This document shows, one piece after another, positions 8,089 to 15,565 of a DNA stretch of 64,000 nucleotides. The position numbers were made by a program, and so were the translations under genes. The notes beneath the pieces are model-generated. The model did not search any database. It was not told where the DNA came from and saw only the letters and a program-made list of their open reading frames with translations. Origin of the DNA: Nocardioides sp. NBC_00368. Lineage in GTDB: Bacteria; Actinomycetota; Actinomycetes; Propionibacteriales; Nocardioidaceae. The DNA lies in assembly GCF_036090055.1 (NCBI RefSeq), contig NZ_CP107970.1, positions 4,418,501 to 4,482,500 on the forward strand, written 5' to 3'. How positions within the stretch are numbered: position 1 is the stretch's first letter; each line of letters starts with the position of its first letter.

Positions 8089-9519
8089 ATGAGCGTCACT
8101 GAGACCGGCTCGATGGACGGTCCGGGTGACTTCCCGGAGCCGCCCTTCGAGGAGTGGGGCGACGGCCCCGCTGCGTACGAACCGGGCAACGCTCCGCGCG
8201 CGGTCAACGACCGCACCCCACCGCAGGACATGGCCGCCGAGCAGGCCGTCCTCGGCTCGATGCTGATCTCGAAGGACGCCATCGCCGACGTCTCCGAGAC
8301 GCTGCGCGGCACCGACTTCTACCGCCCGACGCACGAGACGATCTACGACGCGATCATCGACCTCTACGGTCGCGGCGAGCCCGCCGACATGGTCACCGTC
8401 GCCGACGAGCTGCGCCGCAAGGGCGAGCTGGAGCGCATCGGCGGCGCCCCCTACCTGCACACGCTCGCCTCCAACGTCCCGATCGCGGCCAACGCGGGCT
8501 ACTACGGCGAGATCGTCCGGGAGAAGTCCGTCCTGCGCCGCCTGGTCGAGGCCGGCACCAAGATCGTGCAGATCGGCTACGCGGGCGAGGGCGAGGTCGA
8601 CAACATCGTCGACGAGGCCCAGGCCGAGGTCTTCAAGCTCACCGACAAGCGCTCCGGTGAGGACTACTCCCCGCTCGCCGACATCATGGACGGCGTCCTC
8701 GACGAGATCGAGGCGATCTCCAACCGCGAGGCCGGCCTCTACGGCGTCCCGACCGGCTTCGCCGACTTCGACGAGCTCACCAACGGCTTCCACTCCGGCC
8801 AGATGATCATCGTCGCGGCCCGACCCGCGATGGGTAAGTCGACCCTGGCCCTCGACTTCTGCCGGGCGGCCTCGATCCACAACAACCTGACCAGCGTCTT
8901 CTTCAGCCTGGAGATGAGCCGTTCCGAGATCACCATGCGCCTCCTCTCCGCCGAGGCGAAGGTGCCGCTCAACCACATCCGCAACGGCAACATGTCCGAC
9001 GACGACTGGAACAAGCTGGCCCGCAAGATGGGCGAGGTCTCCAGCGCGCCGATGTTCATCGACGACAGCCCCAACATGACGATGATGGAGATCCGCAGCA
9101 AGGCCCGAAGGCTCAAGCAGCGCCACGATCTCCGGCTCATCGTCATCGACTACCTCCAGCTGATGAGCTCCGGCAAGAAGGTCGAGTCCCGCCAGCTCGA
9201 GGTCTCCGAGTTCTCCCGTCAGATCAAGCTGCTGGCCAAGGAGCTCGAGGTCCCGATCATCGCGCTCTCCCAGCTCAACCGTGGTTCCGAGCAGCGCGCC
9301 GACAAGCGCCCGGCCGTCTCCGACCTCCGTGAGTCCGGATCGCTCGAGCAGGACGCCGACATGGTCGTCCTCCTCCACCGCGACGACGTCTACGAGAAGG
9401 AGTCGACCCGCCCCGGCGAGGCCGACGTGATCATCGCCAAGCACCGTAACGGCCCCACCCGCGACCTCGTCGTCGCCTTCCAGGGTCACTACAGCCGCTT
9501 CGTCGACATGGCCCACTGA
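8089..9519 (+). CDS. dnaB: Replicative DNA helicase DnaB
   Basis: The 476-residue helicase unwinds the replication fork. An N-terminal domain (about residues 40-145, starting PPQDMAAEQAVLGSML) binds primase; the RecA-like domain has Walker A RPAMGKST (about 245-252), Walker B LIVIDYLQLM (about 350) and the conserved RESGSLEQDADMVVLLHR near residue 415. Many actinobacterial DnaB genes hold inteins; none interrupts this one. The start follows GGAGGGG. Its upstream region carries DnaA-box-like sites. Confidence 0.97.
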   Translation: MSVTETGSMDGPGDFPEPPFEEWGDGPAAYEPGNAPRAVNDRTPPQDMAAEQAVLGSMLISKDAIADVSETLRGTDFYRPTHETIYDAIIDLYGRGEPADMVTVADELRRKGELERIGGAPYLHTLASNVPIAANAGYYGEIVREKSVLRRLVEAGTKIVQIGYAGEGEVDNIVDEAQAEVFKLTDKRSGEDYSPLADIMDGVLDEIEAISNREAGLYGVPTGFADFDELTNGFHSGQMIIVAARPAMGKSTLALDFCRAASIHNNLTSVFFSLEMSRSEITMRLLSAEAKVPLNHIRNGNMSDDDWNKLARKMGEVSSAPMFIDDSPNMTMMEIRSKARRLKQRHDLRLIVIDYLQLMSSGKKVESRQLEVSEFSRQIKLLAKELEVPIIALSQLNRGSEQRADKRPAVSDLRESGSLEQDADMVVLLHRDDVYEKESTRPGEADVIIAKHRNGPTRDLVVAFQGHYSRFVDMAH

Positions 9520-9636
9520 CGCCTGGGGCGACGCCGAGCTCGTTCCCACCACGGGGGCCGAGCTTTGGAACTACGCTGCGATGGGGCGCGGCACCCGACG
9601 GCCGCTGACCCTCGAGAGAAGGGTAGGTGGCTTGAG

Positions 9637-10236
9637 ATGGTGCACGTGACGCGCGGCTTCACGGGCAGGCACCCTGCGACGGACGACCGACTGCCTCCTG
9701 GGCAATACCTGACCGACGACTTTCCAGTGCTGTCCGCCGGCCCGACACCCGCCATCCGAAGAGACGAGTGGACGTTCAGCGTCAGGGACGGAGACCAGGC
9801 GCTGCGATCCTGGACATGGGACGAGTTCACGGCCCTGCCCGCGGAGGACATCACGGTCGACATCCACTGCGTGACTCGTTGGAGCCGACTGGACACCACC
9901 TGGAGAGGTGTCGCCATCGACGATCTCCTGGCAGACGTCGACACCGCGGCCGAGTATGTGCTGGCTCGCTCCTACGGCGGCTACACCACGAACCTTCCGC
10001 TCGAGGACCTGCTCGACGGCAAGGCCTGGATCGCTTACGAACACGACGGGGACGACCTTCCCGCCGAACACGGCGGACCAGCTCGACTTCTGGTCCCGCA
10101 CCTGTACCTCTGGAAGTCCGCCAAGTGGATCAAGAGCCTCGATCTCGTCGATGACGACGACCCGGGCTTCTGGGAGTCGCTCGGCTATCACGACTACGGC
10201 GACCCATGGCGCGAGCAGCGATACCAGGGCGACTAG
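9637..10236 (+). CDS. Sulfite-oxidase-like molybdopterin oxidoreductase
   Basis: The 199-residue protein matches the molybdopterin-binding domain of the sulfite oxidase/YedY group. The conserved Mo-ligating Cys is in DIHCVTRWS (about residue 78), and SYGGYTTNLPLEDL and HLYLWKSAKWIKSLDL follow as in that family. No Tat signal is seen, so it should act in the cytoplasm. ATG 9637 is the first good start. The next gene, a flavin reductase, overlaps its end by 31 bases, suggesting electron transfer between the two products. The substrate is unknown. Confidence 0.85.
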   Translation: MVHVTRGFTGRHPATDDRLPPGQYLTDDFPVLSAGPTPAIRRDEWTFSVRDGDQALRSWTWDEFTALPAEDITVDIHCVTRWSRLDTTWRGVAIDDLLADVDTAAEYVLARSYGGYTTNLPLEDLLDGKAWIAYEHDGDDLPAEHGGPARLLVPHLYLWKSAKWIKSLDLVDDDDPGFWESLGYHDYGDPWREQRYQGD

Positions 10237-10964
10237 GAGCGCGGCGCTGGCAGAGCGCCACCGTGACCGGAAGTCGCGCGGAGACGGCCACGGCCCACAC
10301 CTTGTCCCTGCGGGTCGACGAATGGAGTGGCCACCTGCCCGGGCAGCACGTCGATGTGCGGCTGACCGCCCCGGACGGGTACCAGGCCGTACGCAGCTAC
10401 TCACTCGCAGCGCCGGCCGACGACTGCGTCATCGAGATCACCGTGCAGCGCCTGCCCGGAGGCGAGGTCTCTGCCTTCCTCACCGACATCGCCATGATCG
10501 GCGACGAGCTCGAGGTCCGAGGCCCTCTCGGCAACTGGTTCGTGTGGGATCAGGACGACCCTTCGCCCGTTCTGCTCGTCGCGGGCGGATCGGGCGTCGT
10601 TCCCCTCATGTCCATGATCCGTGCTCGCGATGAAGCCGACATCCAGACACCATTTCACCTCATCCACTCCGTACGAACCCCGCAGGATCGCATCTACGGA
10701 GACGAGCTCACCCGGCTCGCAGCCCAGGCCGGAGGGCCTTCGGTGACGTGGCTGTACACACGCACCGCACCCCCGACCGAGACGCGTCCGCCAGGTCGAC
10801 TCCGCCAGAACGATCTCGACGACGGAAGCAGCCGGACGTCGGGGGCAACGCCGACCTGTTTCATCTGCGGTCCCACCGGTTTCGTCGAAGAAGCGGCGAA
10901 CCACCTGCTCGCAGCCGGGCACCATGCCGACCGGATCCGCACCGAACGTTTCGGCGGCCGGTGA
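10206..10964 (+). CDS. FAD/NAD(P)-binding ferredoxin-reductase-like protein
   Basis: The 252-residue protein has the FAD motif RSYSLA (about residues 63-68), the nucleotide-binding GGSGVVPLMSMIR (about 127-139) and a CGPTGFVEEA segment near 222, the ferredoxin-NADP reductase fold. No iron-sulfur domain is attached. Its first 31 bases overlap the molybdoenzyme gene, so the two are probably translationally linked and it is the likely redox partner. The overlap is longer than usual, so a slightly later start is possible. Confidence 0.85.
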   Translation: MARAAIPGRLGARRWQSATVTGSRAETATAHTLSLRVDEWSGHLPGQHVDVRLTAPDGYQAVRSYSLAAPADDCVIEITVQRLPGGEVSAFLTDIAMIGDELEVRGPLGNWFVWDQDDPSPVLLVAGGSGVVPLMSMIRARDEADIQTPFHLIHSVRTPQDRIYGDELTRLAAQAGGPSVTWLYTRTAPPTETRPPGRLRQNDLDDGSSRTSGATPTCFICGPTGFVEEAANHLLAAGHHADRIRTERFGGR

Positions 10965-11009
10965 GCGACGAGACCACTGCACCACGAGTCATGGAAAGGA
11001 AACCCTGTC

Positions 11010-11288
11010 ATGAGCGAACACCGTGACGGCAACGCGCTAGCAGGACCGCTCGCCGACATCTTCACCGCCGAAGCCACCACCGCCCAGGTGCGGTGCCGAG
11101 CCTGTGGGCTGTCGACGACGCTGGCCCAGCTCGTCGTCTACGGGCCCGAGCCGGGCCTCGTGGGCCGCTGCCCAGGGTGCACCGAATACGTCATCCGCGT
11201 GGCGACGACGCCCTCAGGCACCTGGCTCGACCTCGGCGGAGCCACCTCGTTCCACTTCACATCGACGGTCGACGTTCCGATCCGTTGA
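11010..11288 (+). CDS. DUF6510-like zinc-ribbon protein
   Basis: The 92-residue protein has two Cys pairs, CRACG (about residues 31-35) and CPGC (about 56-59), that can hold a zinc or iron centre. It resembles the DUF6510 family, usually found next to this molybdoenzyme and reductase pair. ATG 11010 follows GGAAAGGAA. Its 3' end overlaps the convergent ltrA gene by 32 bases. It may be a third subunit or assembly factor of the oxidoreductase; this is inference from position. Confidence 0.75.
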   Translation: MSEHRDGNALAGPLADIFTAEATTAQVRCRACGLSTTLAQLVVYGPEPGLVGRCPGCTEYVIRVATTPSGTWLDLGGATSFHFTSTVDVPIR

Positions 11289-12525
11289 GAGCGTGCGGGG
11301 CGAGGGCGGCCGCGAGATCGCGGTGCCCGACGAGCTCGAATCCCGCAATGGGAATCACGGCCGCGACCGCGATCACCGCCAGGCCCACGGCGATGGAGAC
11401 GCCCGCTGCGACCAGGACGACGGCCAGGACGGTCACTGCCGAGGTGCCGATGATCAGGCCGACGTGACGACGGTTGCCGCTTCTGACCAGGGTGCTCCAC
11501 TGGGCGTAGAGCATCCAGACGAAGATCACCAGGGGGATCGCGACCGTCAGGATGGTGGGCACGGCCCCGATCTCGGAGTCGTGCTCGAGGCGGAGGGCGG
11601 CGACGTGCAGGCCGGCACCGACGGCCACGATCGCGCCGACGATGACGTGGTGCCCGTAGGACCAGAAGAACACCCGCTCCCGGTGGACTCGGAGGACGAG
11701 TGCTGAGGGGACGGTGAAGTACATCCACCACATCGCGAGCGCGAGCCCGATCCCCGCGGTCGCGGTCACGGCCGCATCGATGCTCCAGCCGGCGGGACCG
11801 TGCACTGTCGCCGACACCGCGGCGATCGTGCCGAGGACGACCTCGCCGAGGGCGACGATGACGAGCAGCCCGTAGCGCTCCGCGACGTGGTCGGCGTTCC
11901 AGGGAGTCCCGCCCTTCCCGCGCTGCGCGATCACCGGCCCGACCGTCTCGATCGCGAGCAGCGCCACCCCGACGACTGCCGCAGCGGGTAGCGGGAGGGC
12001 GGCCGCGACGAGGAACGTCCATCCGGCCTGAGCGAGGGCGATGGTCCAGAAGTACGTCATCAGTGCCGGCCGACGTACCGGATCGTTGCGGGCCGCCCGC
12101 AACCATTGGACGGCCATCGGCACGCGCATCACGACGTAGCCGCCGACCACGATGCCGTAGCCGCCGTCCTCGGCCCCGGCGAGCGGGGCGAACATCTCGG
12201 GCAGACCGAGCGCGACGATGCCGACGCCGACCATCTGCACCATGGTGGTGACCCGGCAGATCCAGTCGTCCTCGTCGTACGCCGATGCGAACCAGGTGTA
12301 GCTGCCCCAGGCCCACGAGATCAGAACGACCCCGAGGCAGAATCCGACGACCCCCACAGCTGGCCGGCCCGCCGCGACGTGGTGCGCCAGCTCGTCGGCC
12401 GCTTGTCCGAAGGCGACGATGAACACCAGGTCGTACAGCAGCTCCAGCGGGGTGGCCGATCGGTGCTGCTCCGTCGGTGAGCGACCCACCAGGCTGCGCC
12501 GACGGTGCGCGAGTGCGCCGGCCAT
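11257..12525 (-). CDS. Low temperature requirement protein A (LtrA) family membrane protein
   Basis: The 422-residue protein has about eleven or twelve hydrophobic segments. The N-terminal ATPLELLYDLVFIVAFGQAADELA (about residues 24-47) is a clear LtrA mark. The biochemical role of the family is not established; it was named from a Listeria cold-growth phenotype. Its ATG shares one base with the stop of the upstream hydrolase gene, so it ends a tightly coupled three-gene operon. Confidence 0.85.
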   Translation of the reverse strand: MAGALAHRRRSLVGRSPTEQHRSATPLELLYDLVFIVAFGQAADELAHHVAAGRPAVGVVGFCLGVVLISWAWGSYTWFASAYDEDDWICRVTTMVQMVGVGIVALGLPEMFAPLAGAEDGGYGIVVGGYVVMRVPMAVQWLRAARNDPVRRPALMTYFWTIALAQAGWTFLVAAALPLPAAAVVGVALLAIETVGPVIAQRGKGGTPWNADHVAERYGLLVIVALGEVVLGTIAAVSATVHGPAGWSIDAAVTATAGIGLALAMWWMYFTVPSALVLRVHRERVFFWSYGHHVIVGAIVAVGAGLHVAALRLEHDSEIGAVPTILTVAIPLVIFVWMLYAQWSTLVRSGNRRHVGLIIGTSAVTVLAVVLVAAGVSIAVGLAVIAVAAVIPIAGFELVGHRDLAAALAPHALNGSERRPSM

Positions 12526-13523
12526 CAGCTCGTGATCCTCGGGTCTCGGAGTACGCGCGCGAGCCAGTCGCTTCGGGCGGCTCGTGCTGCCTGCGACACC
12601 TGGGCCTGGGGGAAGAGGGCATCGAAACCGTGGAAGCCGCCGGCCCAGACGTGGAGCTCGGCCTGCCCGCCCGCGGCCCAGATGCGGGAGGCGTACGCGA
12701 CGTTCTCGTCGCGGAAGACCTCGGCACTACCCGCGTCGACATAGGTGGTCGGCAGCCCGGCGAGATCCTCGGCGAGTGCAGGCGAGACGTAGCCGGGAAC
12801 GTCGCCGTCGGCGAGGTCGCCGAGGACCGATCGCCAACCGAACTCGTTCGCCTCACGGGACCAGACACCGGGACCCGTGAACTGGCGGCTGGACTCCGTC
12901 GTGTTGCGATGGTCGAGCATGGGGCAGATCAGGACCTGAGCCGCGATCGCCGGACCTCGCCGATCGCGCGCCAGCAGGGTGGTGCCGGCCGCGAGCCCGC
13001 CACCCGCGCTCGTACCGGCAACGATGATCCGAGCGGGATCGATGCCGAGCTCGTCCGCGTGCGAGGCCACCCAGCTGAGGCCGGCATAGCAGTCCTCCAC
13101 GAGCGTCGCCCCCGATGCCTCGGGCGCGAGGCGGTAGCCGACCGACACCACGGTGGCGCCGAAGCTTTCGAGCCAGTCGAGCGGGATGTCGATCTGGGAG
13201 AAGCGGTCACCCATGACCATTCCGCCTCCGTGCACCCAGTAGATGCACGGGGCCGCCGTGCCGGGTTCGCCGCCTCTCGCCGGGGCGAGGATGGTGAGGG
13301 GGAGAGGCGCGCCGTCAAAGCTGGGGACGGTGACGTCGCGTCTGTTCAGATCGTGCCCGGCAAGCGCCACCTCGGCGTCGACGGTCGCGAACGGGCGGAT
13401 CATGGGAAGGTTCTCCGCGCTGAGGGGAGGAACCTCGGGCATGTCGGCGAGCAGGGCGCCGAGCTCCGGATCGAGGTTCGGCCGAGCGGTCGTCATCGTG
13501 GCTGCGTTGTCCATGGCGGTCAC
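12525..13523 (-). CDS. Alpha/beta hydrolase, hormone-sensitive-lipase type
   Basis: The 332-residue esterase shows the HGGG oxyanion motif (in YWVHGGGMVMGD, about residues 97-100), the nucleophile motif GTSAGG (about 170-175), an acidic residue in the DAGSAEVFRDE region (about 275) and the catalytic His in GGFHGFD (about 302). It should cleave small acyl esters in the cytoplasm. The GTG start overlaps the stop of the ABM gene by 4 bases; an ATG 9 bases later is an alternative. It is the middle gene of the ABM-hydrolase-LtrA operon. Confidence 0.87.
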   Translation of the reverse strand: MTAMDNAATMTTARPNLDPELGALLADMPEVPPLSAENLPMIRPFATVDAEVALAGHDLNRRDVTVPSFDGAPLPLTILAPARGGEPGTAAPCIYWVHGGGMVMGDRFSQIDIPLDWLESFGATVVSVGYRLAPEASGATLVEDCYAGLSWVASHADELGIDPARIIVAGTSAGGGLAAGTTLLARDRRGPAIAAQVLICPMLDHRNTTESSRQFTGPGVWSREANEFGWRSVLGDLADGDVPGYVSPALAEDLAGLPTTYVDAGSAEVFRDENVAYASRIWAAGGQAELHVWAGGFHGFDALFPQAQVSQAARAARSDWLARVLRDPRITS

Positions 13524-13864
13524 CGGCCGGTGGCGGACGGGGACAGGGCCGGGGGAAGGATTGCCTTGCCGCCCAGCGGGACGAAGTCGGCGTACGTCGA
13601 GTCGGCGACGAGCTCTGCGAAGCGGGCGATGTAGCCCTGCGACTCGGGGTCGTCGAAGACGGCGTGGTGCACCTCTTCGCTCACCCAGCCTTCTACGAGG
13701 TGGACCACCTCGGGCTGGGTGGCCGACCGGCTGACCAGGAACACGAGGCAGCCCTCGTGCGCGGAGGGTCCGGCGGTGGGACCGGAGAGCAGGAGCTCGA
13801 CGAGCTCGTCCGCCTTCCCCTCCTTGGCGGTCATGGTGGCCTGGAATCCGTACTCGATGTTCAT
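13520..13864 (-). CDS. Antibiotic biosynthesis monooxygenase (ABM) domain protein
   Basis: The 114-residue protein fits the ABM fold: MNIEYGFQATMTAKEGKADELVELL, then the HEGCLVFLVSR strand and EGWVSEEVHHAVFD before AELVADS. Such proteins are cofactor-free monooxygenases or quinone-modifying enzymes. The start MNIEYG at 13864 is where the homology begins; the longer open frame upstream is rejected. It is the first gene of the operon, divergent from the AraC regulator. Confidence 0.82.
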   Translation of the reverse strand: MNIEYGFQATMTAKEGKADELVELLLSGPTAGPSAHEGCLVFLVSRSATQPEVVHLVEGWVSEEVHHAVFDDPESQGYIARFAELVADSTYADFVPLGGKAILPPALSPSATGR

Positions 13865-13890
13865 CGCTGTCGCCTTTCGGGTGGTGTGCT

Positions 13891-13908
13891 CCGCACCGAT
13901 CGGTGCGG
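13891..13908. promoter_or_regulatory. 18-base perfect palindrome in the AraC/ABM divergent region
   Basis: CCGCACCGATCGGTGCGG reads the same on both strands. It lies 27 bases upstream of the ABM start and 134 upstream of the AraC start. It may be an operator, although AraC proteins more often bind direct repeats. Confidence 0.45.
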
Positions 13909-14041
13909 GGCTTTCGACCCGTTCAGCGAACCAGTCCGGGCTTCCGCGGCGTGAGACCAGACATCGCAGATGATTGCCTGATCCTGCTCGAAGAAGCAGA
14001 ACCAGGCGACGACAGCCAGGTTGGCGACGTACCTTCGTCAG

Positions 14042-14974
14042 GTGACCGACACCCCGCTCGAAGAGCTGCGCCGACGCATCGAGAAGCACGCCCGGCCCGA
14101 CCAGACGACCCCGATCGACGGGATGCTGCTCGCCCGCGCCGATGCGGTGGAGGCACCGTCGACCAACGGTTCCGGTACGGTCTTCGCGCTGATCTCCCAG
14201 GGGCGCAAGCGGATCTCGGTGGGCGATCGCGTCCTCGAGTACGGTCCCGGGCAGTACCTCGTCGCCTCCGTCGACGTCCCGATCACCGGTCACTACAGCG
14301 AGGCCTCTCCGGACCGGCCCGCACTCGGATTCGGACTGGTGCTGCGGCCCGCCGCCATCGCGTCACTGCTGCTGGAGGCGCCACCGGGGGTGGTGGCCGT
14401 ACGGAACAGTGCTGCCCCTCCTGCGATCGGTGTCGCCGACGCCGAGCCCGAGCTGATCGACGCCGTCCTGCGGATGGTGCGCCTCGTCGACCGGCCGCAG
14501 GATCGGGCGGTGCTCGCGCCGATGGCGGAGCGGGAGATCCTCTGGCGACTGCTCACCGGCCCGCTCGGAGCGAACCTCGCGCAGATCGGGGTCGCCGACA
14601 GCTGCACCACTCAGATCAGCCGCGCGGTGCGGTGGATCACCGAGAACTACGCCGAACCGTTCCGCGTCGACGAGCTCGCCGGCAGCTGCGGGCTCAGCGT
14701 CTCCGCCTTCCACCGCAAGTTCCAGGGCATCACGGCGCTCAGCCCGATCCAGTTCCAGAAGCAGATCCGGCTCCACCAGGCACGACTGCTCCTGGTCTCG
14801 GGAGCCGACGACGTCGCGACGGTCGCCCACCGCGTCGGCTACGACAGCGCCACCCAGTTCAACCGCGAGTACCGCCGTCGCTACGGCGAGGCCCCCGGTC
14901 GCGACACCAGCCGACTGCGGAGTGGGACGGAGATCGACGACACCGACGATCTCCTCGCTGGTCGCCCTCGTTAG
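14042..14974 (+). CDS. AraC family transcriptional regulator
   Basis: The 310-residue protein has an AraC_N-type sensing domain (about residues 15-165) and a C-terminal double helix-turn-helix (about 200-295) with GLSVSAFHRKFQGITALSPIQFQK and VGYDSATQFNREYRRRYGEAP. It is divergent from the ABM-hydrolase-LtrA operon and is its likely regulator. GTG 14042 is preferred; an in-frame TTG at 14021 is possible. The last 4 bases overlap the convergent GNAT gene. Confidence 0.88.
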   Translation: MTDTPLEELRRRIEKHARPDQTTPIDGMLLARADAVEAPSTNGSGTVFALISQGRKRISVGDRVLEYGPGQYLVASVDVPITGHYSEASPDRPALGFGLVLRPAAIASLLLEAPPGVVAVRNSAAPPAIGVADAEPELIDAVLRMVRLVDRPQDRAVLAPMAEREILWRLLTGPLGANLAQIGVADSCTTQISRAVRWITENYAEPFRVDELAGSCGLSVSAFHRKFQGITALSPIQFQKQIRLHQARLLLVSGADDVATVAHRVGYDSATQFNREYRRRYGEAPGRDTSRLRSGTEIDDTDDLLAGRPR

Positions 14975-15459
14975 GTCGGTCTACCCCACTCGGAAGGCTT
15001 CGCTATCGTCAGATCGAGAGACCACGTCACGACGCGATCGCCGTCGTCGTACTCCCATGGCTCGGAGACAGCGGCGAAGCCTGCACGCTCGTAGAGCGCG
15101 ATGGCGCGTACGTTCGTCTCCCTGACATCGAGCTCGATGGACTGGAACCCGGCATCCCGCGCACGGTCGGCGGCGTCGGCGACCAAGGCCGCGCCCAAGC
15201 CGCGCGAACCGACCGAGGGGTCGACGCAGAGCCGGGACAGCAGCGCGACGCCGGTCTTCCTGGTGAGAGTGAGCGCGAAGCCGTCAGGAGCTGACCCGAC
15301 GACGGCGAAGCGTACGGTCGGCTCCGCGAACGCCACTCGCGCTCGCCGCGCAGCCTCGGCGGCGGCGTCCGACCCGTCTCGGGCGGCGATCACCCGTGTC
15401 CACAGATCGACGCAGTGAGTCACGTCGCCGATGGACCCGCTGCGGATCGAGAAACTCAT
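14971..15459 (-). CDS. GNAT family N-acetyltransferase
   Basis: The 162-residue protein begins MSFSIRSGSIGD and has the acetyl-CoA loop of the fold in LCVDPSVGSRGLGAALVADAADRARDAG (about residues 80-105), then YERAGF near 132. It should transfer an acetyl group from acetyl-CoA to an unknown amine. The start is set at ATG 15459 because homology begins there. It overlaps the end of the AraC gene by 4 bases. Confidence 0.83.
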   Translation of the reverse strand: MSFSIRSGSIGDVTHCVDLWTRVIAARDGSDAAAEAARRARVAFAEPTVRFAVVGSAPDGFALTLTRKTGVALLSRLCVDPSVGSRGLGAALVADAADRARDAGFQSIELDVRETNVRAIALYERAGFAAVSEPWEYDDGDRVVTWSLDLTIAKPSEWGRPT

Positions 15460-15499
15460 GCGCCCAAGTGTCGCTGGTGGGGTGGCCACGCACGAGCGT

Positions 15500-15550
15500 G
15501 CGCCGGCGTGAGCGCCCCTGCACGTGGGAGGAGGGCGCTCACGCCGGCGC
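15500..15550. terminator. Long hairpin after the PA14/DUF1080 gene
   Basis: The arms 15500-15517 and 15533-15550 are 18 bases long and perfectly complementary with a 15-base loop. It lies just downstream (minus direction) of the gene ending at 15566 and upstream of the GNAT gene, so it should insulate them. No T run follows. Confidence 0.75.
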
Positions 15551-15565
15551 GGCGTGGGACCAGGG

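Noticed and set aside
8089..9519. Intein in dnaB
   Set aside because: The protein is 476 residues with uninterrupted motifs, so no intein is present.
7897..9552. A 551-codon open frame antisense to dnaB
   Set aside because: Shadow of dnaB with low-complexity composition; no start signal.
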